NCBI GenBank assembly: GCA_013398615.1
Contig: VZSR01000520.1
Location: forward strand, 19,059,983 to 19,123,982
DNA: 64,000 nucleotides
From: Brachypodius melanocephalos
Lineage: Eukaryota; Chordata; Aves; Passeriformes; Pycnonotidae
Reading direction: 5' to 3'
Shown: in pieces, positions 10,308 through 23,400 of the stretch
Numbering within the stretch: the stretch's first letter is position 1
Layout of the letters: the number at the start of each line of letters is the position of its first letter
Translations under genes and position numbers: made by a program
Notes under the pieces: model-generated
The model's input: only the letters and a program-made list of their open reading frames with translations
Told to the model about the DNA's origin: nothing
Database searches by the model: none

Positions 10308-12460
10308 CTGCAGAACAGCATGGAGGAGGTCAGAACTCCGTGATCAAAACTACGTAACATGAACAGCTATGGCAGTTCAAGGCATAAGTGCAAATATCCC
10401 AACAAATCATGAAGTGTACACACTGGGAAAAAAGTCACAATTATGAAGCAGCTTCAGCAAAACCAAATATCTGCCAAAGGAAAAAATGTTGTTCTTTGAC
10501 AAAGGCTTTTATTGTTGCCTATGTTTTATTATGATTTAGTAAAACACAGCATTTGCAAAAACATATTTTAAGTTCAATAAGGTACTACTCACCTTTCTTA
10601 TAAACTTCATGCAGGCATTAAAAAAAAATAAGAGCAACGTAAATACACATATACATACAGAAATTGAAATCGGAAAGAGAAAATATCATACCTACTTCCC
10701 AGAATAGTTTACGCATATACTAAGAATGTCTACTTGCAAATATTAATCTTTAACATGTTTCAGATTCATTAAAGCAACATCATCCATACTTTCAACCAAG
10801 TACCGTTATTAATTTTGAATATGCAAAACAAGGACAAGATCAGGGAGAGGCAAAACTGGATCTTCCACTTGCTTTCTTTAGAGGATTTAACATTTAACAT
10901 CTTTTGAATTCCTTGTGGATGGCATTCAAGGTCAGTTCTCATTCTTGGATGAGATTTGGAATGGACAAAGATAATTAAAGGATACTCCAAGAACTCAAAT
11001 AATGGTTATACACGTGTAGGTAAATAGTTTTAAACACTGTGAACAATACATAAATTAAACTACCACCAAGCTTCTTCAAAACATGTAATTCATTAAAAAA
11101 TGGTTTTAATCCTTCAGGAACTTGTCACTGCTTGGTGAACAAAACTGGAAAAACATGTAACTGTGAATATAATACCACTTTTGTGCATTAATTTTTTTTT
11201 AATAAAAAAGGAAAAACTTAACAGCAAAGTCAACTGTAATTACAAACAGCTCGTCAAAAGAAAATTACATGTGTTCCGTTTGCAACAGGTATATGAATAT
11301 TGAGAACAAGCATTGAAACACCCCCTGCTATTTTATTACTGAAAGTTTTTAAATGTACCATTTGTAAGCTTAAGGCTGAATAATCAAAAAAACAAAATAA
11401 GAAAACAACACAACCAAACCAAAACAATGAAGCCTCCAAACTGAATGAGCTAGAGTCTTCCTCTAGATGAAATCTGAAACTAGCAGCAGAACTCTGTTCC
11501 GAACTAAATTTATTATGAAGAGCAAATAATTTTTTATTTCAGCTCTGCGATCAGTATGAACTGCTGTGTTGTTATTATAGCTTCTCCAATGGATTATACC
11601 TAACTTCAAAATAAATGCAGGACAAGATAATTTCAAATTAAATACAGCACAACTGATTATATTCTTTTTTTTTGTACTGCTACTTTTTTTTGCCTACTAC
11701 ATAAGCAAGAGTGTGATCATTTTTACCGAAGAGTTTATATGTCCTCTACATCCAATCTCAAATAAAATATTCATATATCATTATTAACCTCAGATTAAAT
11801 CTTTCAGCTGCAGTTTGGGGTGAATATTTTGGAAATATTAAAAACTATGTAATTTCTTAGGAATCCTAGAAGTGTTTAAATCAATATTTTGATTTCCTAA
11901 GCCTATGCATTTTTTTTCATCAAGATTTATTTTATGGAATGCAATGTAATTGCAAAAATAAAAATCACACTTTTTATGCAGTGGAAAACAAAAGGTCACT
12001 ATTAATGAAGTCTGAAAATCATGTATGCAAAGGTTGACAGTACAAGATCAGAGATGATAGAACTCCATCTTTCCCATCTGTGCAGTAATATTTGCCTGTT
12101 AATGATCTGAAGTGCAGAATAAGCCATTAGGTTGTAAAATAAGTAAAGCAGTAGAGTTTTATAGAGCTCTGTTCATAAGAGAATAAAAGCTCAGTTCAGT
12201 TCAGTTCAGCTGAAATTGGAGAATTACGGTCAAAGCATCAAACTGATGATGTTTCTGGATTTGTGGATCATAAATATTAAAAAAGATAGTTGCACTAGCT
12301 TCTCACTGCCAAAGAGAAATTAATGTGATTACAGAAGTGGAGCAATAATGTCCCAAAAATACTATGACATCAGGAGCTTCTTCTAGAAAATCCTGGACAA
12401 GGAAAGAAATGAGGACAATCTATATTCAACTTTAATGTTCTTTGAGGTCAATTTACTTAC
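10308..12460 (-). other. RYR3: RYR3 intron 3
   Basis: A 2,153-bp AT-rich intron. The only structure noted is a small (CAGTT)n patch at about 12191-12210. Open frames here are chance. Confidence 0.85.
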
Positions 12461-12568
12461 CCCTTCACTAGCATTATCCCCCGTGCTGGCCAGCATTTCT
12501 TGAAGGGCTCTGACAGATAGCGACTGTTCAAGGACAAAATTACAGACGCAAAGGTCTGGAGGGACATA
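12461..12568 (-). CDS. RYR3: RYR3 coding exon 3 (residues 58-93)
   Basis: This 108-bp phase 0-0 exon encodes 36 residues, including PPDLCVCNFVLEQSLSVRA and LQEMLASTGDNASEG. The acceptor is TTTTTGCAG and the donor GTAAGT starts at 12460. The equivalent RYR2 exon is 105 bp; the extra codon is an RyR3 trait. From family knowledge, this exon supplies a strand, the alpha-helix and a flexible loop of trefoil A, and loss of the RYR2 counterpart causes severe human arrhythmia. The LCVCNF segment distinguishes RyR3 from RyR2 (LSICTF). Confidence 0.97.
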
Positions 12569-14314
12569 CTGCAAAAATAAATTAAACAGTGCAAGAGCGG
12601 ATCAGCAGAACAGGTGAAACAGGATGAAAAGTGGGTTTGAACACATGTTTATTTTAATTTTTGAACCTATACTTAATGTCTACTTGCTTTTTTTTTTTTT
12701 TTTGAGGTACATGCTAATCTACTGTATGAAAACAATATAAATCCATTCTTTATAAATTGACAATACAGTAATTTTACTTGCCTTGAGCTATATCCCTTAC
12801 AGTAAAATGAAATTTCTTCAGGTTCAAAGGCAAAATCTTTTCCCCTATATATTTTTGCTTTCCTGTCTTTTAGAAGGACACTATGGATATTGTATGTGTT
12901 CTATGTTGCTGGAAAAACAGAAGAGAAGGTATATGATCTTGTATCATGTATGAGGTTGATAGAGGATATTTACACCAGTAACTAGATAGCTAAGATTCAG
13001 AATCTTATGACATATTAATATGAACTCTTTTAGGAAATCTTAATTTTTTGACTCAATATGTCTGCGGGTTTTGAAATATGAAACTTCACAGCAGATTTTT
13101 TTTTCCCCAATTTCTTGGCACTGATATGTCTGAAGAAAAATATGTCCAAGAGAAAAAAGTCTCAAGTGGAACCATCAATGTACATAAATGCATGGCAGAA
13201 AAGCACAAAGACAGATCCAGAGACTACACAGTAGAACACAGTGAAAGGACAAGAGGAAATTGATACAAAGTGAACTACAGGAAATACTTTTTAAACATGA
13301 CAAAACCCTCCTACTTTTACTGTGACTATGGTAAACAGCAGAACAGGTTGCCCAGAGGGGTTGCAGAGTCTCCACCCTTGGAGATGCTCAAACTCTGATC
13401 TGAGTGTCCTAAGCAATCTGTTCTGTCTGAAGCTATTCTGAGGAGAGTTTGGACTAGATGACCTTCACAGATTCTTTCCAAAGCTTTTAAAAGCTCCGTA
13501 TTCTGTGATGCATGACAAAGATCATGGCTGTGGATGAGCTTTAAAGTGGATGCACACTTCTTAAATCAGAGTGACAAGAAAGAATGGAATTCTGGATAAT
13601 GTTGCTTTTTAAGATGGTGAAAAGTGAGGAAATAAAACAATTTAGGAAAATGATGCAGAGAGAACAAAAGAGAGAGAGGAGTTCCTCCTCTTTTTGGTTT
13701 AACATTCTGCTCTAGTAGAGGTTTACAGTTTCATCTCTTCTCTCCTTTCTCCTCTCAAATTCTGATTATTACCCTGGGGTTTTGGGTTTTTTTCTTCACA
13801 TATCTCTAGCTTCTTTTCTCAATTTGCTGTTTTTATTCTTTTAAAACTCTCTTTCAGGTAATCATTCTTGTTCCTCTACATTTAACTTTCTGATTGATAA
13901 TGAAGTCAGAAGCAACACTTAACACAGTAACTAACAGGTGACAGTGCTTTTAAAATTATCAATCCAATGTATCAATATATTTGAACATACAGCAGTAACA
14001 GAAAGGTGGGGGTTTAGTGAACTTAAATTTTAATAGCACTCTGGAGACTTTATCTTGAAAATAGGAAGTATTTCAGCTACAGGAATTTTCTTAGTTAAAG
14101 AATAGCAGCTTTTGACAGTTCACAGGTGTGCCTCAAGATTTATTTGGAGTTCCTAGGAAATTTTTGCAAACAATTCTAAGATGAAGTTAAAAAGAAAAGC
14201 ATACACAAGGTCCCTCTAGCATCACATTTAAGAAACCATAATTAAATGTGCTTGTGAATAACTAGGTTAACATTCACTGATCAGTTACACCAGTTGAGAG
14301 TATCAGCTTCTTAC
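12569..14314 (-). other. RYR3: RYR3 intron 2
   Basis: A 1,746-bp intron with a 16-base T run at 12688-12703 and a CR1 3' end at 13268-13510. Confidence 0.9.
13268..13510 (+). mobile_element. CR1 LINE 3' end
   Basis: It contains CAGAACAGGTTGCCCAGAGG, TCTCCACCCTTGGAGATGCT, GAGTTTGGACTAGATGACCT and a terminal CCGTATTCTGTGAT. These are the C-terminal RT-tail codons and 3' UTR of a CR1 element, in plus orientation and antisense to RYR3. It is degraded and 5'-truncated. Confidence 0.92.
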
Positions 14315-14434
14315 TTTAGCTTCTGATGTTGGCTCCAAAAAGCACAGGCGATTCCCAAGTCCCTCAGCTGCCAAGCAAAACTTCCTTTGTTCTTTGTGAA
14401 TACTGGCAACGCACTGAAGTACTACTTCATCATC
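14315..14434 (-). CDS. RYR3: RYR3 coding exon 2 (residues 18-57)
   Basis: This 120-bp phase 0-0 exon encodes 40 residues, from DDEVVLQCVASIHKEQRKF through AEGLGNRLCFLEPTSEAK. These form the first beta strands of trefoil A. The size matches the second coding exon known in RyR genes. The acceptor is TGACAG before 14434 and the donor GTAAGA begins at 14314. The first residue is Asp where mammalian RyR3 has Glu as I recall, a conservative change. On the plus strand the same bases give an unrelated open frame, which is only a shadow. Confidence 0.96.
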
Positions 14435-16409
14435 CTGTCACAATGCAAAGAACAAGAAAAAAATTACTTAGAATTTATATGCACACTATAATGTTAGGAA
14501 ATCTTGCAATCTGTTGAAAATTAATGCATTGTACTTCTAAATCATACAATGTATATATGCAGAGATTCTTTGGATGTATACCTATAATAGATCTATAAAC
14601 ATATAAAGATTTCTATATGGATTTGTACTGAAGGCTTTATCAATATGACAAAGACTGCACACTGTCTCCAAGGCTTTTACAAGTGTTGTGTCCTTTTGTT
14701 TCTTTGGTGATATAAAACAAACTGTAAGCACGGTGTTAATCAGTTTTACTCAGCAAAAGTTTTTTAATTCTTGCAGTAAAAAACCTTTACTCTGATTTTG
14801 CAAACAACAGTGCTATTTGATACCACAGTAAATTACCAATGCTGTTTCTCAGAATGCAGAATTCTAACTTGTAAGTTTTTGTGTAATACAGAAATCTCTG
14901 TGAACATCCAAAGATCCAAGAGGCATTTTTCAAGAGAAAGTTTAAATAAGTCATAAGAACTTCACCCTCAAAAGATACTTCACAATAATACTACCAAGGA
15001 AAAGGACTTTTACAAATTGTTGCATAATATAATGCCAAACATACAAAGCGCCAAGCCCTTTTTCACCTCTTAGTATGTGACACTAAGGCTGATATAAGTG
15101 AGCCAAAAGAGATTATTTTTAGTGTTTGAGCTGTGTCAAAGCTATATACAGAATTTAAAATAATTTTATTTTCTAAAACTTGTCCACTAACTAAGAAAAA
15201 CACCACTGAGATGAGAGAATAGCTTGTAGAAGCACTTATTTTTATACAGGCATGTAACTGCTCACCAAAAGACACTGGCTGAGAAGTTTGTAAGGGGGTG
15301 GAAGCTGATAAAACAGGAGTGATATGATATGTCACTATCCCCTCCTGCTACAAAGTTATACTGGTGTCAATTATTATTATCAAAGCAGATACACAACAGC
15401 CGCCCGTGCTGAACTCTGAGATCACTTGAACTATTATGTTCTAAAAGCAGCACTGCTATTTACACCCCCCTTATGCAACTGCAGTACTATGACACTACCA
15501 GAGCTTTGAGCACTTGCAAGAAAAGCTGGGAGAGGCAGTCATTTTCACCAAAGGAGCTAAGTGACACGCCCTTTACAGAGGAAAATCAAAAGCATGTGTT
15601 TCACTTGTGTGATTTCACAGGTGTGTGCAAGTTACAGGGCTTTTTGTGGGGGCAAAAAAAGTAGGCACTGCCTACTCACTACTAGTAACTGAAATGGGAA
15701 ACTATTACTTTTCAGACTAATCAGCAGTTATAGACAGTATTTTTCTAATCTAGTTTTGCATGACAATCAATAGCGGTTTCAATAGTACAGAAAAAGAATT
15801 CAGTACATTTTTGCAAATGATTCTAAAATGTAGCAGTTAGAATTAATTAATGCTAAAAATTATCTTTCATCCTGTTGCTTCTGCTTCTGTTTCTATAAAA
15901 TGCTCTCTGAAACTCCCAGCCTTCAAGTCCTTTAATAAATAATTTTTTGATTTTTAATCTTCAATGTAATAAGTTGCAAAATATTGCCAGTACAATTAAA
16001 CACTCACTACATGCCTCCCTTAATGAATTTGTAAAAATTTACATCAGAATCATATCTATTTGGTGGGGAAAAATTAGAACATATGTAAGATAAAAATAAA
16101 GATGTTTAAAATGTTTTTCATCATCCAGTTCCTGTATCAATATTTGAACATATATATTTTAGAGCTAAAAATAGTAAAATACTAAACCATGAAATTATAA
16201 GTAACAAGATTTAGAATAAAATTGAGATTTTCAACTTAGCATGCACTTATCATTACATTAAATTATTTCTATATAACTCAAATTGTATTTATTTTCCCTG
16301 CTACATTGAAGTATTCATCATTCCACAAAGGTGTATATATATAGCCTCTATTGTAATTCATAGCACCCTAAAAATAAAATTATGCCTTCAGACTTTTTTA
16401 CAGGTGCAC
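14435..16409 (-). other. RYR3: RYR3 intron 1, 3' (exon 2-proximal) segment
   Basis: AT-rich intronic DNA between exon 2 and the first CR1 copy of intron 1. Apart from chance frames (for example 15063-15335 minus) I recognise nothing. Confidence 0.8.
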
Positions 16410-16655
16410 GTCCTATCTTTCATGGGACAAGGGGGCAACAGCTTCAAACTGAAAGAATGTAGGTTTACATTGGATATACACTGGCACAGGCTGCCCAGAG
16501 AAATTGTGGACACCGCATCCCTGGATGTGTTCAAGGCCAGGTCAGATGGGGCTCTGATTAATCTGGTCTAGTGGAAGGTTTCCCCACCCATGGCATTGGG
16601 GTGGAACTGGGTGGTCTTAAACATCTCTTCCCACCCGAACTGTTATACGTTCTAC
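16410..16655 (+). mobile_element. CR1 LINE 3' end
   Basis: It shows CTGGCACAGGCTGCCCAGAG, GCATCCCTGGATGTGTTCAA, TCTGGTCTAGTGGAAGGT, CCCATGGCATTGGGGTGGAA and a final GTTCTACGAA. This is the canonical CR1 tail in plus orientation, antisense to RYR3. Confidence 0.93.
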
Positions 16656-17377
16656 GAACATATGTAAAACTTACTTAAAATGAGAATTAAGCAAAAAATG
16701 AACCATTTTCTTTTTAAATCCACTTGCATAAAAGGGCAAGAGTTCCTAATACAATAAAATTAATATTTTAATATTCTAGAATTCAGGAAAATAAGCACTT
16801 AGAATTTACACTGGCATCAGAAAAACTTTATCAGTCATTAAGTGCAGCAATCCCAAAATACAAGCACAGAAATATAGGAAATATATGCAGCATTCAACAC
16901 TGATGTTCTATGTTATTTCCCTAAATGGCCAATGTGCCCTTTCCTTTGTGCTACAACACTTAACAAGCTGGGTATTTGCTATGTAGGATAAAAAATTTCA
17001 ATTTTTTTTAAATGGCAAGAATATTATATTATATGGTATTTCAGAATGTTTTGCAGCAAAGTTTTAAAAAGTGTTCATTCATGGCTGAGCATAAAGAATT
17101 AGCAAAGCCTATACAATCTGCAAATGAGACAATTATTCCCTGTTAAGATGATTCAGTATTAACGTATTCTCACTGAAAAAAACATCATTCTGGCCGAGGT
17201 CTGTAATTGCTTTTCTGGCCTGAAGATGCTAATAGAAATGAGTTTTATGGAGTTGCTCTGCTATCATGACAATGCAGACAATGCCTCAGCAGTACCTTCT
17301 GCTGAGTAAGTGTTTAAAATGCAATTTTTCTCATCTAGCAGCTCTGACATTTCCACATTCTAGTCCATTTATCTGGC

Positions 17378-17462
17378 GGGGGGGGGGGGGGNNNNNNNNN
17401 NNNNNNNNNNNNNNNNNNNNNNNNNNNNNNNNNNNNNNNNNNNNNNNNNNNNNNNNNNNNNN
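17378..17462. other. poly-G run followed by assembly gap
   Basis: A 14-base G run (17378-17391) is followed directly by 71 N (17392-17462). The run probably stopped sequencing or assembly. The true gap length is unknown. All of exons 1-8 are found elsewhere, so no coding sequence is missing here. Confidence 0.95.
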
Positions 17463-19583
17463 TTTGTGTTGGTTGGTTTTTTAACAAAACAGACTTAGAG
17501 TGCACAGAATCACAGGCAGGAAAGGACACACCCATAAACAATGGTCCACTACAGACAGGCGTTTGCACAATAAACTGCCTCTGCTATTCTTCCTCAAAAA
17601 GTACACACATTCTAAGCATCTTTTACCAATAACTGGTTTCCACCAGTGGCATCATCAAGTTAATCATGAGACACCTTCTTGACTACCATCATTCTATGTA
17701 TTCACAAATACAGATTCACAGCAATTCTTAACTTTTTTTATTCTGAATGAAGAGGAAGTGGAAGTTCTTCCCTTCTGTCCAGAAATCTCTTATCTGGTTA
17801 AGACTCATCTCTCAGCCCTTTAGCAAAAGGACACACACAAAATAACTCCATCCCAAATCTAAGAAGATTTAGACAGTAAAACATGTTGAAATTGCTAAAA
17901 TATATTTCAGATGGTCTGAAACACTGCAGAATTTCCCTAGTGTCATGTAGCTAATGTGTCATAATACCATCCATTGTCCACTCATGTATTCATGCTGCAT
18001 AACTTTTGCAAAAAGGAAAAACACAGTTTGGGGAATTTGGGGGTTTTTTTTGAAATTAAGTAACCACATCACTTTGTGTACTGCTAAAATAAATTTCTAC
18101 CTGCTTTGGCTAGAGCTGAAGCTGTATTCCAAATTTGACTATATAGTAATGTCAATATACTCTCAGAAGCAAAGGTATTTTTAAAAAAGTTACAAATTCA
18201 ATATGTTCTAATTTTAAAAATGAACAAGTTACCAAAATAGAAACTGACTCTACACAAAAGTATGTATTTTGTGAATACATGAAATATTTTAAAACTTTTT
18301 TAACAGGAAACTTTTATTTCTAGCCTTCAGCAATACAGAATTAAGCAATATACTATATAACTTTAAAGATGAATTTTTAAAGAACCACAGCCCAGTAGTT
18401 CATTACCAAACACTATTTTGTCTTGATGTTCAGGCTGTCTTCATCCTCAGGTTTCATAATATAAAGTGATGGTGAGTTTAAACTGAGCTTCTTGTGACAA
18501 AACAAATCAAAACATAAGGAAAATTGATTTTTACTACTCCTTTACTTGACATTCTTCAAAGGAATTCAATGATTGAGGTGAATTAATGAATTGTTGACAT
18601 GACCTTTCTCCTGCACAGTTCACTAGTTTTTCAACACAGAATTTGAGAATAAGGAAATTCCAACAGTTAGTGCAACTCCTTCTTCATTTATGTTGCATAC
18701 ATATTCCATAATTTAGAGTTGTAGTGATTTATGTAGTACACATAAATCTGTATAGTGGTTGTATTCAAAAATAGACACACTTCAATATATTTTAAATTAT
18801 CAAGCACAGAACCATGAATACACTAAATATATACATGCATACATTGCTGGAAAATTATACCCTAGATTTAGTTTACTACCTACTGAGTCAACATCTACCT
18901 AATCTCGATAATATTCAGTGCTGAAAATAAACTGATAAAATAAAATTGACATGACGTTGAGAATTACAATTTCTGGATAATTAATCAACTTTTTTATTAT
19001 ACTACAAGAAGAAAGAGTTTTCTCAAAATATATATATATTTTGCCTATCATTTACTCGCAGCTGCAATAGACACTCAGGTAGGTACTTTCACAGGAATGA
19101 CTAACTCAAATGCAAAGTGATACAGAATTGTTTAAAAGTATATTCTTCTGTAAAACCATGGAAATGTGTTATTTGATAATACATCCCTTCCATCAATAAA
19201 TATATAACTTTAAAAAAAAAGCCAACACATACCTAATAAACCAGGAAACTCAGAGTTTCTGAGTTTTAATGGTAAAACAAGCAGGCATATTGAGCTGATG
19301 ATGTATACAGGCCTGATTAACATGAGACACTGGTTATGGATCAGTGCTGCAAAAAATGAACTAAGTAAAAATCCACAGCCACCTTCACTCTTTGACAGAC
19401 AACATTCTACTCACATCTCTTCCTCTATCACAAAGCACAGGATGTAAATAAACATCTTGATAGCATTTGAACACTAGCTACAAAATTATTCTTCTACAGG
19501 ACTACATTTCTTTAGAGTTTTCTGGAATAATCCCGGAAAACAAGTAAAGTTCAACAGAAATTGCAATCTACAGCAGCTGCTGT
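17463..19583 (-). other. RYR3: RYR3 intron 1 segment, no recognised element
   Basis: AT-rich DNA between the assembly gap and the solo LTR. I see no repeat boundaries, no exon and no RNA gene. Confidence 0.7.
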
Positions 19584-20136
19584 TGTAGTTTGTTTAAGTT
19601 CCATTGTTAATGGACTGATCTGTATCCCCGTCTCCCCGAATTAATGGTTTTGTCCTGAAAGTTGTTTCCACCCCCTGAGCTGTCAGTAGTACCTAACCCA
19701 ACCTCTTTTCGCTGAATGTCCTAAATCAATCCTTCCCTTGGGCCAACCCCTGTCTAAATCCATCCCGGGGATTCCCCTAACCCTGACACCCTGTTGGCCC
19801 AAGTGCCCTGTTCTCCTCCCACTGTTTTCCCATTGGTTCCTGAAGTATAAAACACCTCCTTGATCTCGTCCCACATCCTCTCCCTATTGGTTAGAATTCA
19901 GGACCCGGCCCTGGGACCTCATCCATTTATAAGCTGGTGCAGAATGTATTCTGGGTCTTTTCTGTGACTGACTGTTCGGAAGGACAAGTCCTTGGGGGTC
20001 ACAGAGGACCTCTGTCTCATTTCTTCTCCCCAGCCTGCACCAGTCTAAAGACCTTCGTGCCACAGAGCAAGAAGCTGTAACTCGTGTCTCTCATCACCCA
20101 CTTGAGAGATGTGTCCCACTCTCAGCACCATGCTGT
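19578..20136 (+). mobile_element. solo LTR of an endogenous retrovirus, with 6-bp target-site duplication
   Basis: A 547-bp GC-richer unit (19584-20130) starts TGTAGTTTGTTTAAG and ends AGCACCA, that is TG...CA. It is flanked on both sides by the perfect hexamer TGCTGT (19578-19583 and 20131-20136). It contains a TATA-like GTATAAAACACC near 19844-19855. There is no internal retroviral region, so this is a solo LTR left by recombination. A 6-bp duplication is typical of class II (ERVK-like) avian elements. It is in plus orientation, antisense to RYR3. The 63-codon minus-strand frame at 19683-19874 is a shadow. Confidence 0.85.
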
Positions 20137-20261
20137 GGTGGCTGAGCTAGCAAACAGACTCAGGCACAGCGTCAGGAAAAAAAAAATAAGGAACTCTATG
20201 CAGAATTGACAATCTTCTGTCCAAAGATGGATTTGGTAAATTTGTTTGTGCCCAGTGGTTC

Positions 20262-20445
20262 GTTGTTATTGCTGAGCAGGGCTTACACAGAGCTAAGGCC
20301 ACCTCTGCTTTTCCTAAGGCGATGCTGGTGAGGAAGATGGGGGTGCATGAGAGGCTGGGAGGTGGCACAGCTGGGGCAGGTGACCCCAATTGACCAAAGG
20401 GACATTCCAGACCATATGACATCATGCTCAGCATATACATATATT
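20262..20445 (+). mobile_element. LTR fragment, same family as the LTR at 24624-25192
   Basis: About 180 bases align by eye with few differences to 24727-24901: ATTGCTGAGCAGGGCTTACA, GGAAGATGGGGGTGCATGAG and CCATATGACATCATGCTCAG are shared. The fragment lacks the LTR start and its 3' half. It lies about 125 bases after the solo LTR, so this spot took at least two retroviral insertions. Overlapping minus-strand frames (20147-20492) are shadows. Confidence 0.88.
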
Positions 20446-23400
20446 TCACTTACATAGAGGAAATAGTTGTTTTTTAATTCTGTTAAGTCCATAAAAATTA
20501 TATATACAGTTTAAGTCTTATTCTCAAAAAAATAATGTCTCATAGCCAGTTTGTACAAAAAAAAAAAACAAAACAAAACAAAACGATGATCATATAGTCA
20601 ATATCCACCTACATCATGGGTAATAGAGCAGCTTTAATAAAAGCTGTAGGTTAGGTCATTGAATTTTTAGACAGTATTTTCAGGGAAGCAAGTCTAAATC
20701 ACCAGATAACATAGAAAATATAGAATTAAGTAAGTAGTCAAGTGCTTTTTTCACTTGATCTGACTTTTTTTTTTTTTTTGGTAGAGTGATAAATATCTGT
20801 GCTGTAGTCAAATTTTACACCTGGTATAAGGCTGATGATGTATATGAAACATTTGTCACATCCATTTATTGGTTTGCTGCATTAAAGAAGGTAATTGAAG
20901 AAAGGTGACTCAAATTAGCAAGATGATGAAGCGTACCAAGATTACTAAATACTAGCATAGAAACAAAGTGAGTTAATGATGTGTTTCTGATGTATAAATC
21001 CATTTAAATGATCCATTTAAAAAGAGTCCATAATTTACTAGTTTTCAGCTTCTTAGTATAGTCAATTATTCCACTAATTATAAAACAAAAGCTCCATAAA
21101 ACACCACTTTAAAGGATTCCACTACTTCTACATCTGAAAAGAACAGAACTTTTCAAACCCATAAACTCATATATTATTATTGAGATTTATTGCCTCAGTT
21201 ATTGTTACTGCAATACTTGGCAAATCTGGGGGTTTTTTTCTCTTTTACATTGTAAAAATTACTTTCATAAAACTGATAGAGAAAACAGTTCTGGTATGGC
21301 TTATTATTTCTGTTACTGCTCTTCTACTTCAGATGAAGGATGTGGAAAAATTCCGGCTGCTGAATTTATTATTTACCAAGGCAACACAGTCTTAACTATT
21401 TAGACTTCCTAATTAAGTTCATAAAAATTAAAAAGCTTCTTTGATTAAATCTTACTTGGGTGGTTTTGGGTTTGAGGCTATGATCCAGAAAAATAACTTA
21501 ATGTATTCATTTGCCATCTAGCTAGAACAATTCAGTTTGTTTAGGTTCCTGCACTGCAAAAATAGAGCAATTTTCCTGCAATAAAGAGCAATTCTGTATC
21601 ACGTGTCCATGCAGATGTCAAATTCAGAGCAAAGTACATAACTACATCAGAAGCCTTGCTTCATGGTCTTATCACTTTTCCTCTGCCAAATAATTAAGGT
21701 ATAATCCTCAACAAAAAATTCCTTAGGGAAAATTTCCAAAAGCTGCTCTGTATTAATCTTTATTTATTTGCTAAGGCAATTCCATTCTTAATAAAGAAAG
21801 CAATTGTTCATTGTTACACAATGACTGACAGTCATGTATAGTATGAGTATAATATGAGATTTGACTAATTGAAGTTTTGAATATTTTGGATTTTGTTCTT
21901 GTTGAAAGACATTTCTCACTTGAAAAATAATTTTTATTACTGTTGCAAAGCTAGTGTATGAGATGGATTTTTCATTTTGCTTACTCTTTTCAAGATAAAA
22001 AAGCAACTTCTTTCTTTTTTTGACTAGTCATGAGAAAAAAGAAACAGGAAACCAAGTAAAACCTCAAAAAACAATTTTAAGTCTCAAAAAGATCCAAACT
22101 CAAACCATATAGAAACAAAGAAACAGAACAAAAATTAACTATACCCTGCTAGGCTTACACACTTTTTGTAGTTATTATAAATGCAACCTAGCAGGTCTTT
22201 ACTGATGACTCAGCCTTGATCAGCAGTCCCCAAACATTACTAGAGATGTCTGTAGAATCCTGAGGTTCGCTGAATAGTGGGTAGCTGGTAGAAGCAGCTT
22301 TGCCTTACCTGAGGAAAGGTAAGGGAAAGAACATGGGGAAAGGTACACTACAGACATGGTTATGTGAAGGAGCAGGAATGATCACCCTCGGTCTGTGAAC
22401 TTTGGAAGGGAGGACAACTTGTGAACCTCCTCTTTGGACATAAACTGAGGATGTACATGGGGAAAGAAAGTGTATTGTGTCTTCCAGGACAGTTTTGTTA
22501 TGTATTCTTTTACTCTCTTTTCTTCTTCAGATCAAAACAATGACAAGACACCCACTTCTTCAACAACTCAAATTCCTCTTTTTAAGTTCATTTGAGTAAT
22601 ACGAACTTTAATCCTATGCTTCCTTATAAAATTAGAAATGAAGAGAACAAAAGGGCAATATGATCCATGTTGAAGCTGTGTGAACACTTTAAAAGTTTTG
22701 AAATTTAAATAATTATTTTCAAACTTATGTTTGGACATATTTATTTGTCCTAATTCGAATACTCTTATAAGTAACTTCATACTTCTATTCAACTTAAAAT
22801 GTTGTGTAACAGGTACTCACATACCATATTCTATTCAGTATTTCTGTGTTTAAGGCTTTCAATCATATTGTCAGGCAGCAGAAGAAAAAAACCTGTGCCT
22901 GCTCATCAAAAATACATAAATCACAAATGATAATAATGGAAAAAAATTAAAGAAATTGTTAACTGCTAAGAAAGATAAGTTATCAGGACAAATTTAATTA
23001 TTACCTTTTTTAAAAAAGAGACTCAAACTACATTTCCAGCCATTAAACCATTTTTATTATTTTTTCTCTCACATACATGCCAGCAAAGCAAATGTTTCCT
23101 GTTTACAGAACTATCAATTTTGTCTCACAGCAGTTACATTCTGCCATTCTGCCAAAGAGACATGAATCTTCTGTATATCTCTTGAGAGCATTTCTTTTCC
23201 TCACACTATGCACTTATAATATGGAAGATAATTTTTTTCAATAAATACTAACATACTTGCTTCACAAATTAATACTAGAAGTATTTTTTTACTAGAGGAT
23301 ATATCCAAAGATAATCTAAAGCAAGGTTCAATATCAGAGTCAGCTTATGAACAAAAAATGTTCACAAATTATTCGAGTTATATTTTTTGCTTCTGTAATT

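Noticed and set aside
19683..20492. Minus-strand frames of 60-100 codons
   Set aside because: Antisense to LTR sequence; not genes.
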